64,000 nt of DNA from Endocalyx cinctus (Eukaryota > Ascomycota > Sordariomycetes > Amphisphaeriales > Apiosporaceae): assembly GCA_001600455.1 (NCBI GenBank), contig BCKC01000004.1, positions 3,646,915-3,710,914 of the forward strand, written 5' to 3'. A program made the translations under genes and the position numbers. Below, piece by piece: positions 46,715-58,239 of the stretch. Each line of letters begins with the position of its first letter. Positions within the stretch are counted from its first letter, which is position 1. Below the pieces are notes generated by a model. The model was given only the letters and a program-made list of their open reading frames with translations, did not search any database and had not been told where the DNA came from.

Positions 46715-49137
46715 CGGTCTGAATATAAATTAAAAATATTAAAATATTAAAAAATTAAGTGAGTATTAAGTAATTAAGAAAACCTCTCTAACAGATGAGG
46801 CTAAAAGAATGTAAGTAAGACTAAAAGAAAGACTTTGGAATGATTGGAAAAGGAAAGATGGTGATGAAGGATCGTAAAAGAGATGCGGGATGATGCTGTA
46901 GATAACTTGATGGAAATTCTCCTGAAGAGAGGAGCCCATAGTTATCTGTTTTTTTCCATCGATGCTTTGTCATATCGTTGTTCACGAGTATAGACGATGC
47001 TCGGCTCGCTAGAACAACTCTAGACGAACCTTTCGCGAAATTAAGGAGCCTTCGTACTCGGAGAGCCTCAAAAGCTGAAAGGAGATACCGTTTTCGCACT
47101 CACGACAACGAGTCTATTGATGATTTAAGTGGGGGTCGACAACTACGCTTGCTTTAGTATATTGAGACTATACTAGTCGAACCACGTCAATGGGTTCTCG
47201 TTTCCTGTTTCGACTCCTATCTTGGAACCATCCAGGTCCGGCCCGAGGGGCACTATTTTACACAGGGATACAGATAACACACAAAGTCCCTTTTTTCTAA
47301 ACTTAAACTGGGTGAAATATCCGGTCTACCACGAGACGAGCCTATACCTAACACGGGAGGATTCCTACCAATGGTACCAGAGCTCGGGAGATCAGCAAGA
47401 GGGACCCTGCTATTTTTGTTTGTTTTTTCTAACCAAGATCTACACTGTCAAGGTCGAGATGCAGTTCTAACTATCAACCGCAACGGGCATCGGCAGGTCG
47501 AGACACATGGCCCTTCGGATATCAACCTGTATATATTCACCGTATATTTGATAATACTAAGCCTTTAGGTAATCATGGATCTAATTAATAAGAAAAATCG
47601 CTAAAGATTATGTTCCAACGACAGAAAATATGTACGTAGACATCTAACTTATTTCAGGCTCGCTCCGGAAATGTCATTACCACAAAAACTACAGACCGCT
47701 TTGCTTAATTAAAACAATACGACGAATAATTCTTTTTTCTTCCATGTGTGGGATTTCTCTCTGATTTTTTGTGAGCGAGTCATTGAAGTAAATATAGCCA
47801 CCGTAGGGTTAATCTCGTGGCGTTCCTTGGGCTAGCACGACAGGAGCTCTTGGTAAAAGGCTGTCAAAGCTAAGGTGCTTCGGCTCCGAAAAAAAATTTA
47901 TTCAAGGTATTTCTATTTCCTCCTATTCCTTCTTCAGTTCAGCCCCTTTCACTAAAATGCTGTAGAGGTTTTCTTACTTTCCCCTCTTGATATGGGCTGC
48001 CAAGGACTTTCGACACAGTAAAGATAAGCAAGCGAGGCGCCCACGTTTGCTCAACCGTTAGACAGTTCTTGAGATAGATAGTCGACGCGATCTTAGACTG
48101 AACTCTTCGCTCCTTTCCATCTCGAGAATTTAATTGGCTGGTATACGAGTATCCCGGAAATGAGATATAGTCTAGCAGGCGACAGTGAGGTGTTATCTAT
48201 GACCGATATTCGGAAAATTTTCATGTGAGGCTCATCATTTATCGAAGAGTATCTTTCTTAAAGAGGGAAATCTCTTGCGAGATAGAGGCCACAAAGGTTA
48301 TAACATGAAATCAAATTTAGAAGTTGCAATAATAACTGACTACGATATTGTGTAATTATAACACAACCTTTTATTAACGACGGGACAGTCGAATATCCTC
48401 ACGAGTTAAATCATGGCATATTCTCTTAACGCCCTCGAAGTCTCCTCCCACATCATGCTGCTTATCTATGGCAATGACGTGATGACGCAGAGGTAAGCGA
48501 AGTCATATAATTGTCAAGACGTTTAGACACGTTATTAATTATTCCAAGGGTCTCAGCTATCAAATAAAAAGTCCAGCTTTTCCTATCTCGTCTATAATCT
48601 CGTCTATAGATGCCATGTTCACAATGGTCCGTATAATTAAAGAGTACCCTCAACTGAGGCTGGACCGTTAATACTTCACGCTAGTAAGGCGCTACCAGCT
48701 CGTGGAGTCTTTTATTTCAAGAATAAGTCCAGGCCAAGCCGAGGCGATGGGTGTAATTCACATTTTTAGTTTTATCTTACCGGAAAGCGAAAAGTAGTAG
48801 CTAAGTGGATCAATCTGTTTAGCTCAGCCTGACTCGGTGGATACGTTGATAGTGAACAGGAGGTCTAGATCTGAGTTAGGTCCGACAGGTATTCGACGCT
48901 CAACGTTGGTCTGGAAACTGACACGGAAACTAGACCCCTTTATTAGTCAGGTACGAGAAAATATGTAATATACGTAGCTGTGAGACTCCGAAGCCAATAA
49001 CATCCTTTGAAGTACCGTACGATTCTCATACCTTGTTTATATTCAATCTCATCGCGTTCGCCCCTTCGAGTCTTCCTCGAGAGTCTACACTCCGTCTTTG
49101 TTTTTCTGTGGGAAGGTCTATTAGTAATATAATCACA
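46715..49137. other. Divergent intergenic region between GT2 and GH16 genes
   Basis: 2.4 kb. Besides the two promoters it contains a + strand frame at 47222-47470 and a possible gene relic at 48374-48700 on the minus strand, neither with a recognised domain. Other frames look random. Confidence 0.5.
48374..48703 (-). pseudogene. Possible relic of an unidentified coding sequence
   Basis: On the minus strand two overlapping frames read like protein. One runs from about 48690 to the stop at 48462 (with YLIAETLGIINNVSKRLDNY). The other runs from about 48500 to the TAA at 48374 and ends GGDFEGVKRICHDLTREDIR. Joining them would need a frame change or intron near 48470-48500, and no clear start exists upstream. 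I do not recognise the family. It could be a real terminal exon, a decayed gene or chance. Confidence 0.25.
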
Positions 49138-50937
49138 ATGGAGAAGCCATCGCCATACAGGGAGTCTATAGGACCGCTCGATAATCCCTTTTCAACACCA
49201 GCAGACAACCGTTCAATATTTTTGTCAAGACCGTCATCAGTTCGTTCGCTTTCAAGACTTTCCCGTGAGTTCCAGGATGAATCCTTTATAAAAATAAATG
49301 AACACATATAAAGATGAAAGGAGCTAACGACCTATACGAATGAAGAGTTTGGTGGAGCAAAGCCTCGCAAGTTACGAAAATTCAAGTCAGCTCGTCTGAT
49401 CGAACCATATTCCAAGCCATGGCTGAATACGCCCAACCCCCGAATGATATGGGACAAAATTATATTCATAGGCTTCTCGCTCCTCGGACTGGCGTTGGCC
49501 GCCTTCATCATCTACACGGGATGGGCCTCGGTGGAGAACCCCGACTACTGCCTCGTCTTCTCGGACGACTTCCAGAATGGCATCAGTACGGATAGCTGGG
49601 AGTACGAGGTCCAGGTCGGCGGCTTCGGCGCCAAGTCGTTCGACTGGACCACGACGGACCCCAAGAACGCGTACACGGACGCATCGGGCCTCCACCTCGT
49701 CCCGACCCTGACCACCGAGACGACGGATATTACCGAGGACCAGCTCGAGAACGGCTATACCCTCAACCTTACTAAATCGGGGGTTTGCACGGGCACGTCT
49801 GCGAGCGACTGCGTTTCCGTGAGCAACAAGACGTCGGGCGCGATCATCAACCCTGTGAGAAGTGCGCGCTTGGTCACTAGAGGCAAGCATACCATTCGCT
49901 ATGGAAAGGTCGAGGTAGTTGCCAAGCTCCCTGTAGGAGACTGGATATGGCCTGCCATATGGTAAGTTTTTTTTTTTTTGTCCCAGTGAGATATGTGATG
50001 AATAATGTTGATCGAATCTAACTCTTTCGCCTTAGGATGATGCCGCAAGACAATGTATACGGAGATTGGCCCCAGAGTGGAGAAATCGACTTAATGGAGT
50101 CCAAAGGAAACGGTCGCTCGTGAGTTGCATAACTATCACACCGCATTTCGCTGACAATCCGAGTACTAATTCTGTTACGTAGTTATGATGACGGACGTAG
50201 TAAGGTTAGCGGAACGCTCCACTGGGGTCCCGACAGCAGCAGCGATGCTTTCTGGCGAACAACTGGTGCCAGAGATCTTCAAAGAGGTGATTTCTCTTCA
50301 GATTTCCACACCTACGGTATGGAGTGGAGTGAAGATTATATCTATATCTATATCGATTCGCGACTTAGCGTGAGTATTCTATTCCATGATTCGAGGAATT
50401 TTGTTCGTTTAGGTATCTAACAGTTATTATAGCAATCGTTATATATCGGGTTTGGAAGTAGCTTTGGTAATATGTATTCCAGAGGCCAATTCGCTAATGG
50501 CCACTCTGCCGGATCTGAACCTGTAAGTACTTCATATTAACGCCGACGAAATACCCTCTGGAGTAACTAGTCGACTAACTTATTACAGAATAACCCTTGG
50601 GCTGGAGGAGGTTATAATGCTCCGTTTGACCAGGCCTTCTATCTCATCTTGAACGTAGCTGTTGGTTCGTCAGGTGGATATTTTAGGTAAGATTTCAACA
50701 AGATGGTGTCGATATTTAATATCCTACACCTAACTCATATATAAATGAAACTGTATGCTAACATATTGTCAATTTCTTAGTGATTCATACGGACAAAAGC
50801 CATGGGATGACCATGCGAACGATCCGAAAGCCCAATTTTGGGCAGGTAAAGATACCTGGCTTCCCACGTGGGGAGATGGAGACACGAAAGGCATGACGGT
50901 GAAGAGCGTGAAAATGTGGAGTAGAGGTCTCTGCTAG
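49138..50937 (+). CDS. Membrane-anchored GH16 beta-glucanase/glucan-binding protein
   Basis: Seven exons: 49138-49264, 49346-49961, 50036-50119, 50183-50369, 50433-50522, 50589-50686, 50781-50937, giving 452 residues. A basic cytosolic N-terminus (QFGGAKPRKLRKFKSARL) precedes one membrane span at about 81-103, making a type II membrane protein. The GH16 domain follows, with DYCLVFSDDF, the active site GEIDLMES (Glu264, Asp266, Glu269), and HTYGMEWSEDYIYIYID. Both catalytic glutamates are present, so it may cleave or transfer beta-1,3-glucan; the layout is like KRE6/SKN1 and invertebrate beta-1,3-glucan recognition proteins. The intron 1 donor GTGAGT and CTAAC branch are ideal, and only this removal carries the frame past the TAA at 49309. 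Divergent from the GT2 synthase. Confidence 0.88.
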
Positions 50938-51757
50938 GCCTGAAATCTATAATACAGGGCATTTATGTGAGGGATACAATAATGTCGAAATAATTCTACA
51001 CCGAAGAAGACTGTACAAGAGGCGTAATCACCGCCATCATTTTTTTTTGGGTCATCTTTTCAAGCATAGGGTATAGACTGGATTACCTTTCCGGCGGTTT
51101 TTATAGATATATTAATAATTATAATATAATTTCATCAGCATAAGAGCTTCCATTGTTCATAGTGAATGAAATATGACGAGAGTAGATTATAAGTCTTTCA
51201 GTAGAAACCGACCGTAGAAGGTGTAATAATTTCCTATGACTCCATATTTAAACCTGTGAAATATTCCATATGATTATCTTACTAGATAAGTTACTATGAA
51301 AAATTTGGATCAATTCCAAAGCCTCATTGGACGCTATTTATGACAATATACGGACTCGAATCTAAAAAGGCTATCTAATTTTTGTATAGGTCTAATGTAA
51401 TGTACAGACAGAAGACTTAGTTTCCATCTTGTACTAACCCCTATTAATTTTCATATCGCATATGGACGATCTTCACCAGCTTCAAAAAAAAAAAAATCGA
51501 GAGATCCACAAAGTCGATTCGGATAGATCCGATCAGATAAATATCTACCCGGGAAGCCGGGAAGCCGGGATACCGGGATACTGGATTCGATATTACTACC
51601 CCGCTTCTGACCACCTCCACTTGCGGAGGTAGTTGGTCGCGTGGATATCTCTGCCCGGTGAAATCATACGAAAGTCATTGATTTTTATTCCAAATACTTA
51701 TGATTTAACGCTATAGAAAAATTGAGTCCTTAGTAAATAACTCGACTAAACCTCGCC
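50938..51757. other. Intergenic region between GH16 and amidase genes
   Basis: AT-rich 3' flank of GH16, then the promoter of the amidase gene. It includes a degenerate GCCGGGAA tandem repeat (51548-51587) and an inverted repeat CACCTCCACTTGCGGAGGTAG-like hairpin (51614-51633). No gene seen. Confidence 0.55.
51548..51587. repeat. Degenerate 8-bp tandem repeat (GCCGGGAA type)
   Basis: Five consecutive 8-base units: CCCGGGAA, GCCGGGAA, GCCGGGAT, ACCGGGAT, ACTGGATT. Decay increases rightward. Confidence 0.85.
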
Positions 51758-53508
51758 ATGCAGTCATGGCAAGAACTCCACGCCAAGAAGAAAGCGGAGC
51801 AGGAATCCCGTATCCCGGATGAATGGAAACTGAAGCCGTCGGACCTAGCTTCTCTAGATAGCGTCGTCGACCTAAGGCCCCTGGCTGAAACTTGCGGCAT
51901 CTTATCCGCAGCTGAACTAGAGATCACGAGCGACAAGTACGATGCGACGTCCCTCGCGGCCGCGATCGCCGCCGGCGAGCTCACGGCCGTGTCCGTGGTG
52001 ACCGCGTTCTGCAAGCGCGCCGCGGTGGGACACCAGGCGTGCAACATGCTGACGGAGATCATGTTCGGCGACGCCCTCAAGCGAGCGGAGGAGCTGGACG
52101 AAACGTTCAAGAGGACGGGGAAAGTCGTTGGGCCCCTCCACGGCGTTCCTATGACCTTTAAGGAATGCTTCCACTTCAAGGGTTACGACTCCACGAACGG
52201 GTACGTGGCGAGAACTTTCAAGCCGGCGGACAAAACCTCTCCCTTGCCGGAGATTATGCAAGCCGCCGGCGCTGTCGTCATATCGAAGACAAACGTACCT
52301 CAGACGATGCTCGTGGCGGAAAGTCACAATAACGTCTTCGGACGCACTAAGAATCCCGTGAACAGCCGCTTGACGTCCGGAGGGAGCAGTGGAGGCGAAG
52401 GAGCAGCACAAGCTTTTAGAGGCAGCGCACTTGGGGTTGGCACGGACGTCGGAGGCTCCGTCCGGATCCCGGCCGCTTGCAACGGAGTTTATGGCTATAA
52501 GCCGACGTTTGGGATTATTCCCATGATAGGATACTCGTTATCCGGCTGGTCTGGATCCAACACAGGTATCCCCGCCGTTACCGGTCCCCTAGGACACTCG
52601 GTCCGCGACCTTGCCCTTTTCACCCGGGTCGTGAGGGATGCCAAGCCGTGGCAGTTCGACCCCGCTGTTATACCCGATATCATGGAGTTCGAGGGGACGA
52701 CCGCCGCTAGTAGTAAACCGGTGGTCGGCGTCATATATCAATCCGGACTCACTCCGCACCCGCCCGTGCGTCGCGCGATTCGGGAAGCGGTGGAGAAGTT
52801 GACCGCGGCGGGACTTCAGACTAAGCAATTTACGCCTCCCGATTTTCTCGGTATTCGCACCGTCACGGAGCAGCTTTTTACCCTCGACGCTTTATCTTAT
52901 CCGAAACAGGAGATGGAGAAGTCAGGCGAGCCGCCTGTAGAGAGCGTAAAGAAGATCGGATTCTGGGGTTTGAAGGGAAAGACACAAGAAGAGGCGTGGG
53001 AATGGAATACGAAGAAGCTACAAATTCAAAAGGAGATGCTGGACGAGTGGCAAAAAGTTGGCTCCGACGTCGTATTAGCGCCGGTAGGAGCTCATACAGC
53101 GGTCTTACCAGGGGATTGGACGAGTGACATCTATACAGTTGCTTGGAATTGTGTCGATGTACGTAATTTATATTCCCTCCTGCATACCTTATTTATATAT
53201 TTACTGACTTGTTTTCCCAGTATCCTGCAATTGTTATACCTTTTACTCATGTAGATCCTGTGAAAGACCCTAAGGATTCTGACTTTAAAGCATTGCACGA
53301 GGCTGATCAAAAGAATCAGGATATGTGTGAGTATTATTCAATACCCTTTTTTAAGTAATAACGGTGCTGATATCTGCATCGAAAAAACTTAGATGACCCT
53401 GAACTCTTCAAGGGCGCGCCAGTTGCTCTTCAGTTAATCGGACCAAGACTAGGAGACAAGAAACTCCTTCAATACGCAGCACTGATCGATACTATACTAA
53501 ATGGATGA
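51758..53508 (+). CDS. Amidase-signature family hydrolase (acetamidase-like)
   Basis: Exons 51758-53158, 53221-53326 and 53393-53508 give 540 residues. The Ser-cisSer-Lys triad is visible as Lys135 in PMTFKECF, Ser210 in GGSSGGE, and Ser234 in GTDVGGSVRIPAA, with the family's 24-residue spacing between the serines. The length and motif LTSGGSSGGE match fungal acetamidases of the AmdS group, which release ammonia from small amides in the cytosol. Substrate is not fixed by sequence. No signal peptide. The promoter region was not seen to hold clear GATA clusters. Confidence 0.92.
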
Positions 53509-54200
53509 AAAAGAACAGTTGGTTTTCTATTTTCCCATTCTATGTCTATTGGAGCAGAAATATCAGATTGTCTTATGAGTTGCTAGCTTAACTAAGAGTA
53601 ATTACAGTGATTGTTTGATTCTGAAGCTAAACACTTATTTCATAGAGGTAAATTTGACGATCTAGTAATAAGTCAAGTTATGTTACTCCTTTATCATAAT
53701 ACTTAATAAATTTTCAACATAACATATGAAATACAAGATACAAAGAAAATTTGCCCCTGAAATCCCTCCATGCTATTTGATAGCAACAGTCCAGACGCAT
53801 ATTATCGTTATTATTAATCATCATTGTCAAAGCGTATGTTGATAGTACTTAAATATGTATACTTATAGTCAAGTATAGTACTAATAGGCATATTACAGAT
53901 AACTGTGCATAACGCCATCGCACATCAAGATTAGATAGGGAAGGTGATATTATTGAGAGTCGTAGATTCTAGGCATCTCCGCACCACAAGAGATCTTGGC
54001 CCAATAGTCATAAAAATATTTTCAAATAGTCTGCATCAAGCGCAATAATGCTGGCTTTTGATATAATTTATAATCACCTCGCTGATAGAAATAGGAATGT
54101 ATAAAAAACAAAAGTTTTACTCCTAATTATTACTTCCGTCGAATCTTACTCGGGCTACTACATCTCATCATCTCATAACATCTGATCACCCGCCTAAAAT
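53509..54200. other. Intergenic region, amidase 3' end and carboxypeptidase promoter
   Basis: 692 bp of strongly AT-rich sequence. No coding signal. Confidence 0.6.
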
Positions 54201-55651
54201 ATGATGTGGAAGCTATTCCATACGGCCTCATGGCTAGTCTATCTAGCCTCTATCGCCTTTACCGAAGCAACATCCCTATCATACGATGGGTACAAGGTGC
54301 TTCACGTCAAGACATTTAAACAACCTCAAGACACACTGGACAAGCTTGCAGCCATTACCTTGGATGAATGGAGTAAAAGCGACACTCATGTCGATATTGT
54401 AGTTATCTCGGAAGATATAGCCAGAATCGACGAGCTTGGTCTAACCTACCGCATCATGCACGAGAACCTCGCAGAATCGATTAGTGTTGAATCATTAACT
54501 CCATCCATCTCGACGGAACGGAAGAGACAATTCGATGATTCGTCGTGGTATGATTCATACCATCCTTATGAAGATCACATTGAATATTTCAGCATGTTGC
54601 ATGACAAATTTCCGAATAACTCGGAGCTTATAGATTCTGGATTCTCCTATGAGAACAGAAGTCTCTATGGTCTCCATTTGTGGGGTGCATATCCCGGAAA
54701 CCCCGTGGTATTGTACCATGGGAACGTTCATGCAAGAGAATGGATCACCAGCATGGTAAGTAGTTATAAAAATGAACCTGGATTGTGACGGAATTGTATA
54801 CTGATGGATCCATAGGTTGTAGAGTACATTACTTCGCAGCTCATCACTGGTTATCTGAACGGCGATTCCCAGGCTACATCGTTTCTCAACTCATACGATT
54901 TCTACATTATCCCAATAGTCAATCCGGATGGTAAGTTACTATCTTATCTCTTTGTTCTCTGATAAATTAATTTAATCGGATATGAAATCAAGGATTTGCG
55001 TTCTCGCAAACGTCCAATCGACTATGGCGTAAAAATCGTCAGCCACCTCCCGAAGGGGAAGACCCTTCATGCTACGGTCGCGATATCAACCGTAACTGGG
55101 CATTTGCCTGGGATTCCAACCCTCGCGGGGCATCGACCGATCCCTGCTCGCAGACGTACAAAGGCGAGGCAGCGTCGGATGCGCCGGAGAATAAGGGACT
55201 AGACACACTCGTTCGCAAACTTCGCGATGGTCCTGGGATCAAGCTTTTTATTGACTGGCATAGCTATGGCCAGCATATCTTGCCTCCGTTCGGGTACAAG
55301 GAGACTTTATACGCCCCTGAACTCGGGATGTGGACTACGGCTGCTAGAATCATGAGCGAGGAGATTCGCGATAGCGCCGATGCCCGGACGACGTACACGT
55401 TCGGACCAAGCGGAGCAACGTTGTACGCCACCACAGGCGCGGCGCCGGATCATGTATATAGCATCGGTGGTTCCCAGTGGGCATATACCATTGAATTGAG
55501 CGACACGGGAGACTACGGGTTTGTTCTTCCTCCAGAGTTGATTAGGCCCACGGCTGAGGAGCAGTGGGTTGGTCAAAAAGCTCTTTTGAGTCTTCTAGAT
55601 GAAGAATTCTTCGATGGGGACGGCCCTGCTATGATGTATGAATCGGTATAA
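54201..55651 (+). CDS. Secreted metallocarboxypeptidase A (M14A) with propeptide
   Basis: Exons 54201-54755, 54816-54930 and 54993-55651 give 442 residues. A signal peptide ends near residue 23 (WLVYLASIAFTEATS). A propeptide of about 90 residues follows, with a likely dibasic-type processing site in TERKRQ at 105-110. The zinc ligands are His177 and Glu180 (HGNVHAREW) and His313 (IDWHSY). Substrate-binding Asn256/Arg257 lie in RDINRNW and the general base Glu391 in IELSDTGDYGF. All catalytic residues are kept, unlike the inactive ECM14 paralogue. The enzyme would be secreted as a zymogen and remove C-terminal hydrophobic or aromatic residues from peptides. It is like pathogen and saprotroph CPA enzymes. 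Confidence 0.93.
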
Positions 55652-56859
55652 GAACACTGCGTTCTAATAACAGAGAGGACACAAATTATGGAGATTACAT
55701 ATACAGGGGAAAATGTGGATGGTAGTAAATAGTTAATTCAAATACGCAAGTTGGAACTTTGGAAATCTGCTTCCACTCCTATTGTAGCATGTTATTCATT
55801 TAAATACATAAGTATTATCGACTTTACAACTAATTGTATAATTTGTTTAGAATTCAAGTGTGAGTGATTCGTGCAAAGTGATCTCTTATTTTCCTGCTGT
55901 ATGGATATCAGGGGTACTAACTGCTTGTAGTTGATAGAATTAGTATCTTCCTTAAAGCTACACGTAAGGTAGCTAAAGTATTAGAACGTCTATACAAAAG
56001 GAGGCTTCGCTCCCTATAAAAAGGGGACACAAAAAGGGAAGAAGATCTATCTATTAGAAGCTAGGTTTTTTTTTTTTTTTTTTCGGTCTACATATGTGCG
56101 CCCTCATACCTCGTTAACCTACCTAGACGTTATAGTCATGAAAAGACCAATAGTTTACCGACCAAAATGTGTTATCGATGGCGAACCACTCATCAAACTC
56201 GAGGTTTTCTCTTGGTTGATGTTATTTGGTACTTCGCAAGTGGCACCTGAAAGAGGTTAATTGCAAGCTAGCTCTTTCTAGTTTTGATCGATGCGTTAAG
56301 ATATTTGTCTCATCGGTGCCCGACGTTGATGAAGGGCACTCCTAGGACAAATGCCGACTCTACGGAGGCTGCCGCTGATATTAGCGCGAGAAGACATATG
56401 CCGTAATTATGTATAAAGAAGTACTTCAATTAAAGTACCCGAATTTCAGGACTCAGGTATTATATAATAAGACTTGTGGATCCCGAATATTTTTCCGAAA
56501 GAGGAAGTTACCAGTTCATCCTCCGGGTCCAGTCCGGGGTATCCAAATAAGTAGAGTACAGCTGGCGCCCACCGCACTCTGCACGGATAGAGCCATGATT
56601 ACCATATTACCTGCCGAATTCTGCCACCTTAGATCTTGAATAGTGCATATTTTAGTCTATGCCAAGATTCTAGATCTAAGATCATTTGATTGTTTCATCG
56701 TAGGTGGTTCGAGGACCCCTATCTGAGTGAAAGCTGATAGTAATTATAAATAGGGTGTTAAATATCCTTACTGCCGCCCATAGCTAGTATCTATCTTGAA
56801 GATATCTGGACCTCTTTTCTCGCAGCGGTTGTTTTCAAATTCCCAGACCAGCTGACATC
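55652..56859. other. Intergenic region, carboxypeptidase 3' end and pectate lyase promoter
   Basis: 1.2 kb, AT-rich, with an 18-base T tract (56067-56084). One open frame at 56409-56639 is not protein-like. Confidence 0.6.
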
Positions 56860-58239
56860 ATGAAGGTCAACAGCATTCTCTTCATTTCAGCCGCCCTATG
56901 CGCCGGAGTTTGCGCTCAAGCTCCACTATATGCTCAATGTGGCGGGTGAGTTTTATCAGTCATTTTGTTGCTTTCTATGCATAAATACTGACGTGAGGAA
57001 AGATCTGGATGGACGGGTGAGACTGACTGTGTGTCGAATGGATGCTGCACTGAATCGAATGAGTGGTATTCTCATTGCGCTCCTTGCTCCAATGGTACGT
57101 CTATCAATGTATAGTAGTCACTGTACTACTATTAGCATATACTAATATTGACTATTGTATAGCAGATGAAGCAAAGATAACGACTGCCCCTACCAAGACG
57201 GTAGCCGTCGCGGGCCGTGCATCTACTCCCACCGGTTTGACCACGACCCTGCCAGCATCCGCTGGTGCTGTTACTTCGGCGGCGGCCATTAAAGTCAGTG
57301 GGTCATTCGACGGTGGCATGAAACGGTACGAGAGATCTGGTATGTCAGCTTGCTTTTATTTTACTTTTTTTCCCTCTCCCCTTGAGTCTCTTATATGGTC
57401 ATGAATTGTGAAACAGAAGGTTGATCGTTACACGCAGGCAAAGTATGCCAGGGACAAACCGAGACAGGAGAAGCCGACGCCATGTTTATCTTGGAAGCTG
57501 GAGCCGTACTATCTAACGTTATCATCGGCGCGGGCCAAGCGGAAGGCGTTCACTGCAAAGGAACATGGTAGGTCATATATCCTATTCTATTTATTCATAT
57601 ATTGACATCTATCTTTAAATCTCGGTAAATGATTAAATCTCTCTTCAAATAGCACCCTTAACAATGTCTGGTGGGCCGATGTCTGCGAAGATGCTATGAC
57701 ATTCAAGCAGTCGAGCGGAATATCCTACGTTAACGGAGGTGGCGCTTTCAACGCTGACGACAAGATAATGCAATTTAACGGCCGTGGAACGGTGCAAGTC
57801 AAGAACTTCTATGCTCAGAACTACGGAAAGGTGGCGCGTAGTTGTGGCAACTGCAGGTGAGTGATACTTTCTTGCATCGCTACTAGGTACATTCTGTGTT
57901 ATGAATACTGGCAAAATACACGAACCTACGAGCCTTTACGTGGAATGTTCCTATGTCTATTTGATCCACCGGAAGGCACTGACATATTTATTCTTAAACA
58001 GCGGTAATGGGGGTCCGCGGAACTTTGTCATGGACAACGTTCGCGCTGAGAGCGGCGGTGTTATATGTGGCATCAACACAAACTACGGCGACACCTGCAA
58101 GATCTCAAACTCCTGTCAAAATTCGGCCAAGTACTGCGATAGGTACACCGGTAACAGCAACGGGGCTGAACCGAGCAAGATCGGCTCGGGCCCTGACGGG
58201 ACTTACTGTGTCACCAGTAACGTGAGCAGCAACTGCTGA
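56860..58239 (+). CDS. Secreted pectate lyase (PL3) with N-terminal CBM1
   Basis: Exons 56860-56945, 57003-57094, 57166-57339, 57438-57567, 57653-57856 and 58002-58239 give 307 residues. A signal peptide ([19 protein letters not shown]) is followed by a CBM1 cellulose-binding domain with [15 protein letters not shown], then a Thr/Ala/Ser-rich linker. The PL3 domain has [43 protein letters not shown] and [18 protein letters not shown]3 enzymes are calcium-dependent parallel beta-helices that cleave polygalacturonate by beta-elimination. The CBM1 would target the enzyme to cellulose in plant walls. Intron 1 splits the CBM1 at Gly-Gly. Exon 3 may begin at 57163 or 57166 because the acceptor is a tandem TAGCAG. 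The stop gives a normal PL3 end. Confidence 0.92.

Noticed and set aside
46821..47099. 92-codon minus-strand frame upstream of the GT2 start
   Set aside because: Not joined in frame to the GT2 protein and without family resemblance; probably 5' leader or chance.
47222..47470. 82-codon plus-strand frame with KYPVYHETSLYLTREDSY
   Set aside because: Locally protein-like, but the ends are AT-driven and no family or splice partner was found.
48413..48492. Plus-strand start MAYSLNALEVSSHIM with a GTAAGC donor
   Set aside because: A single short frame with a possible donor but no downstream exon that I could join; the minus-strand reading is more protein-like.
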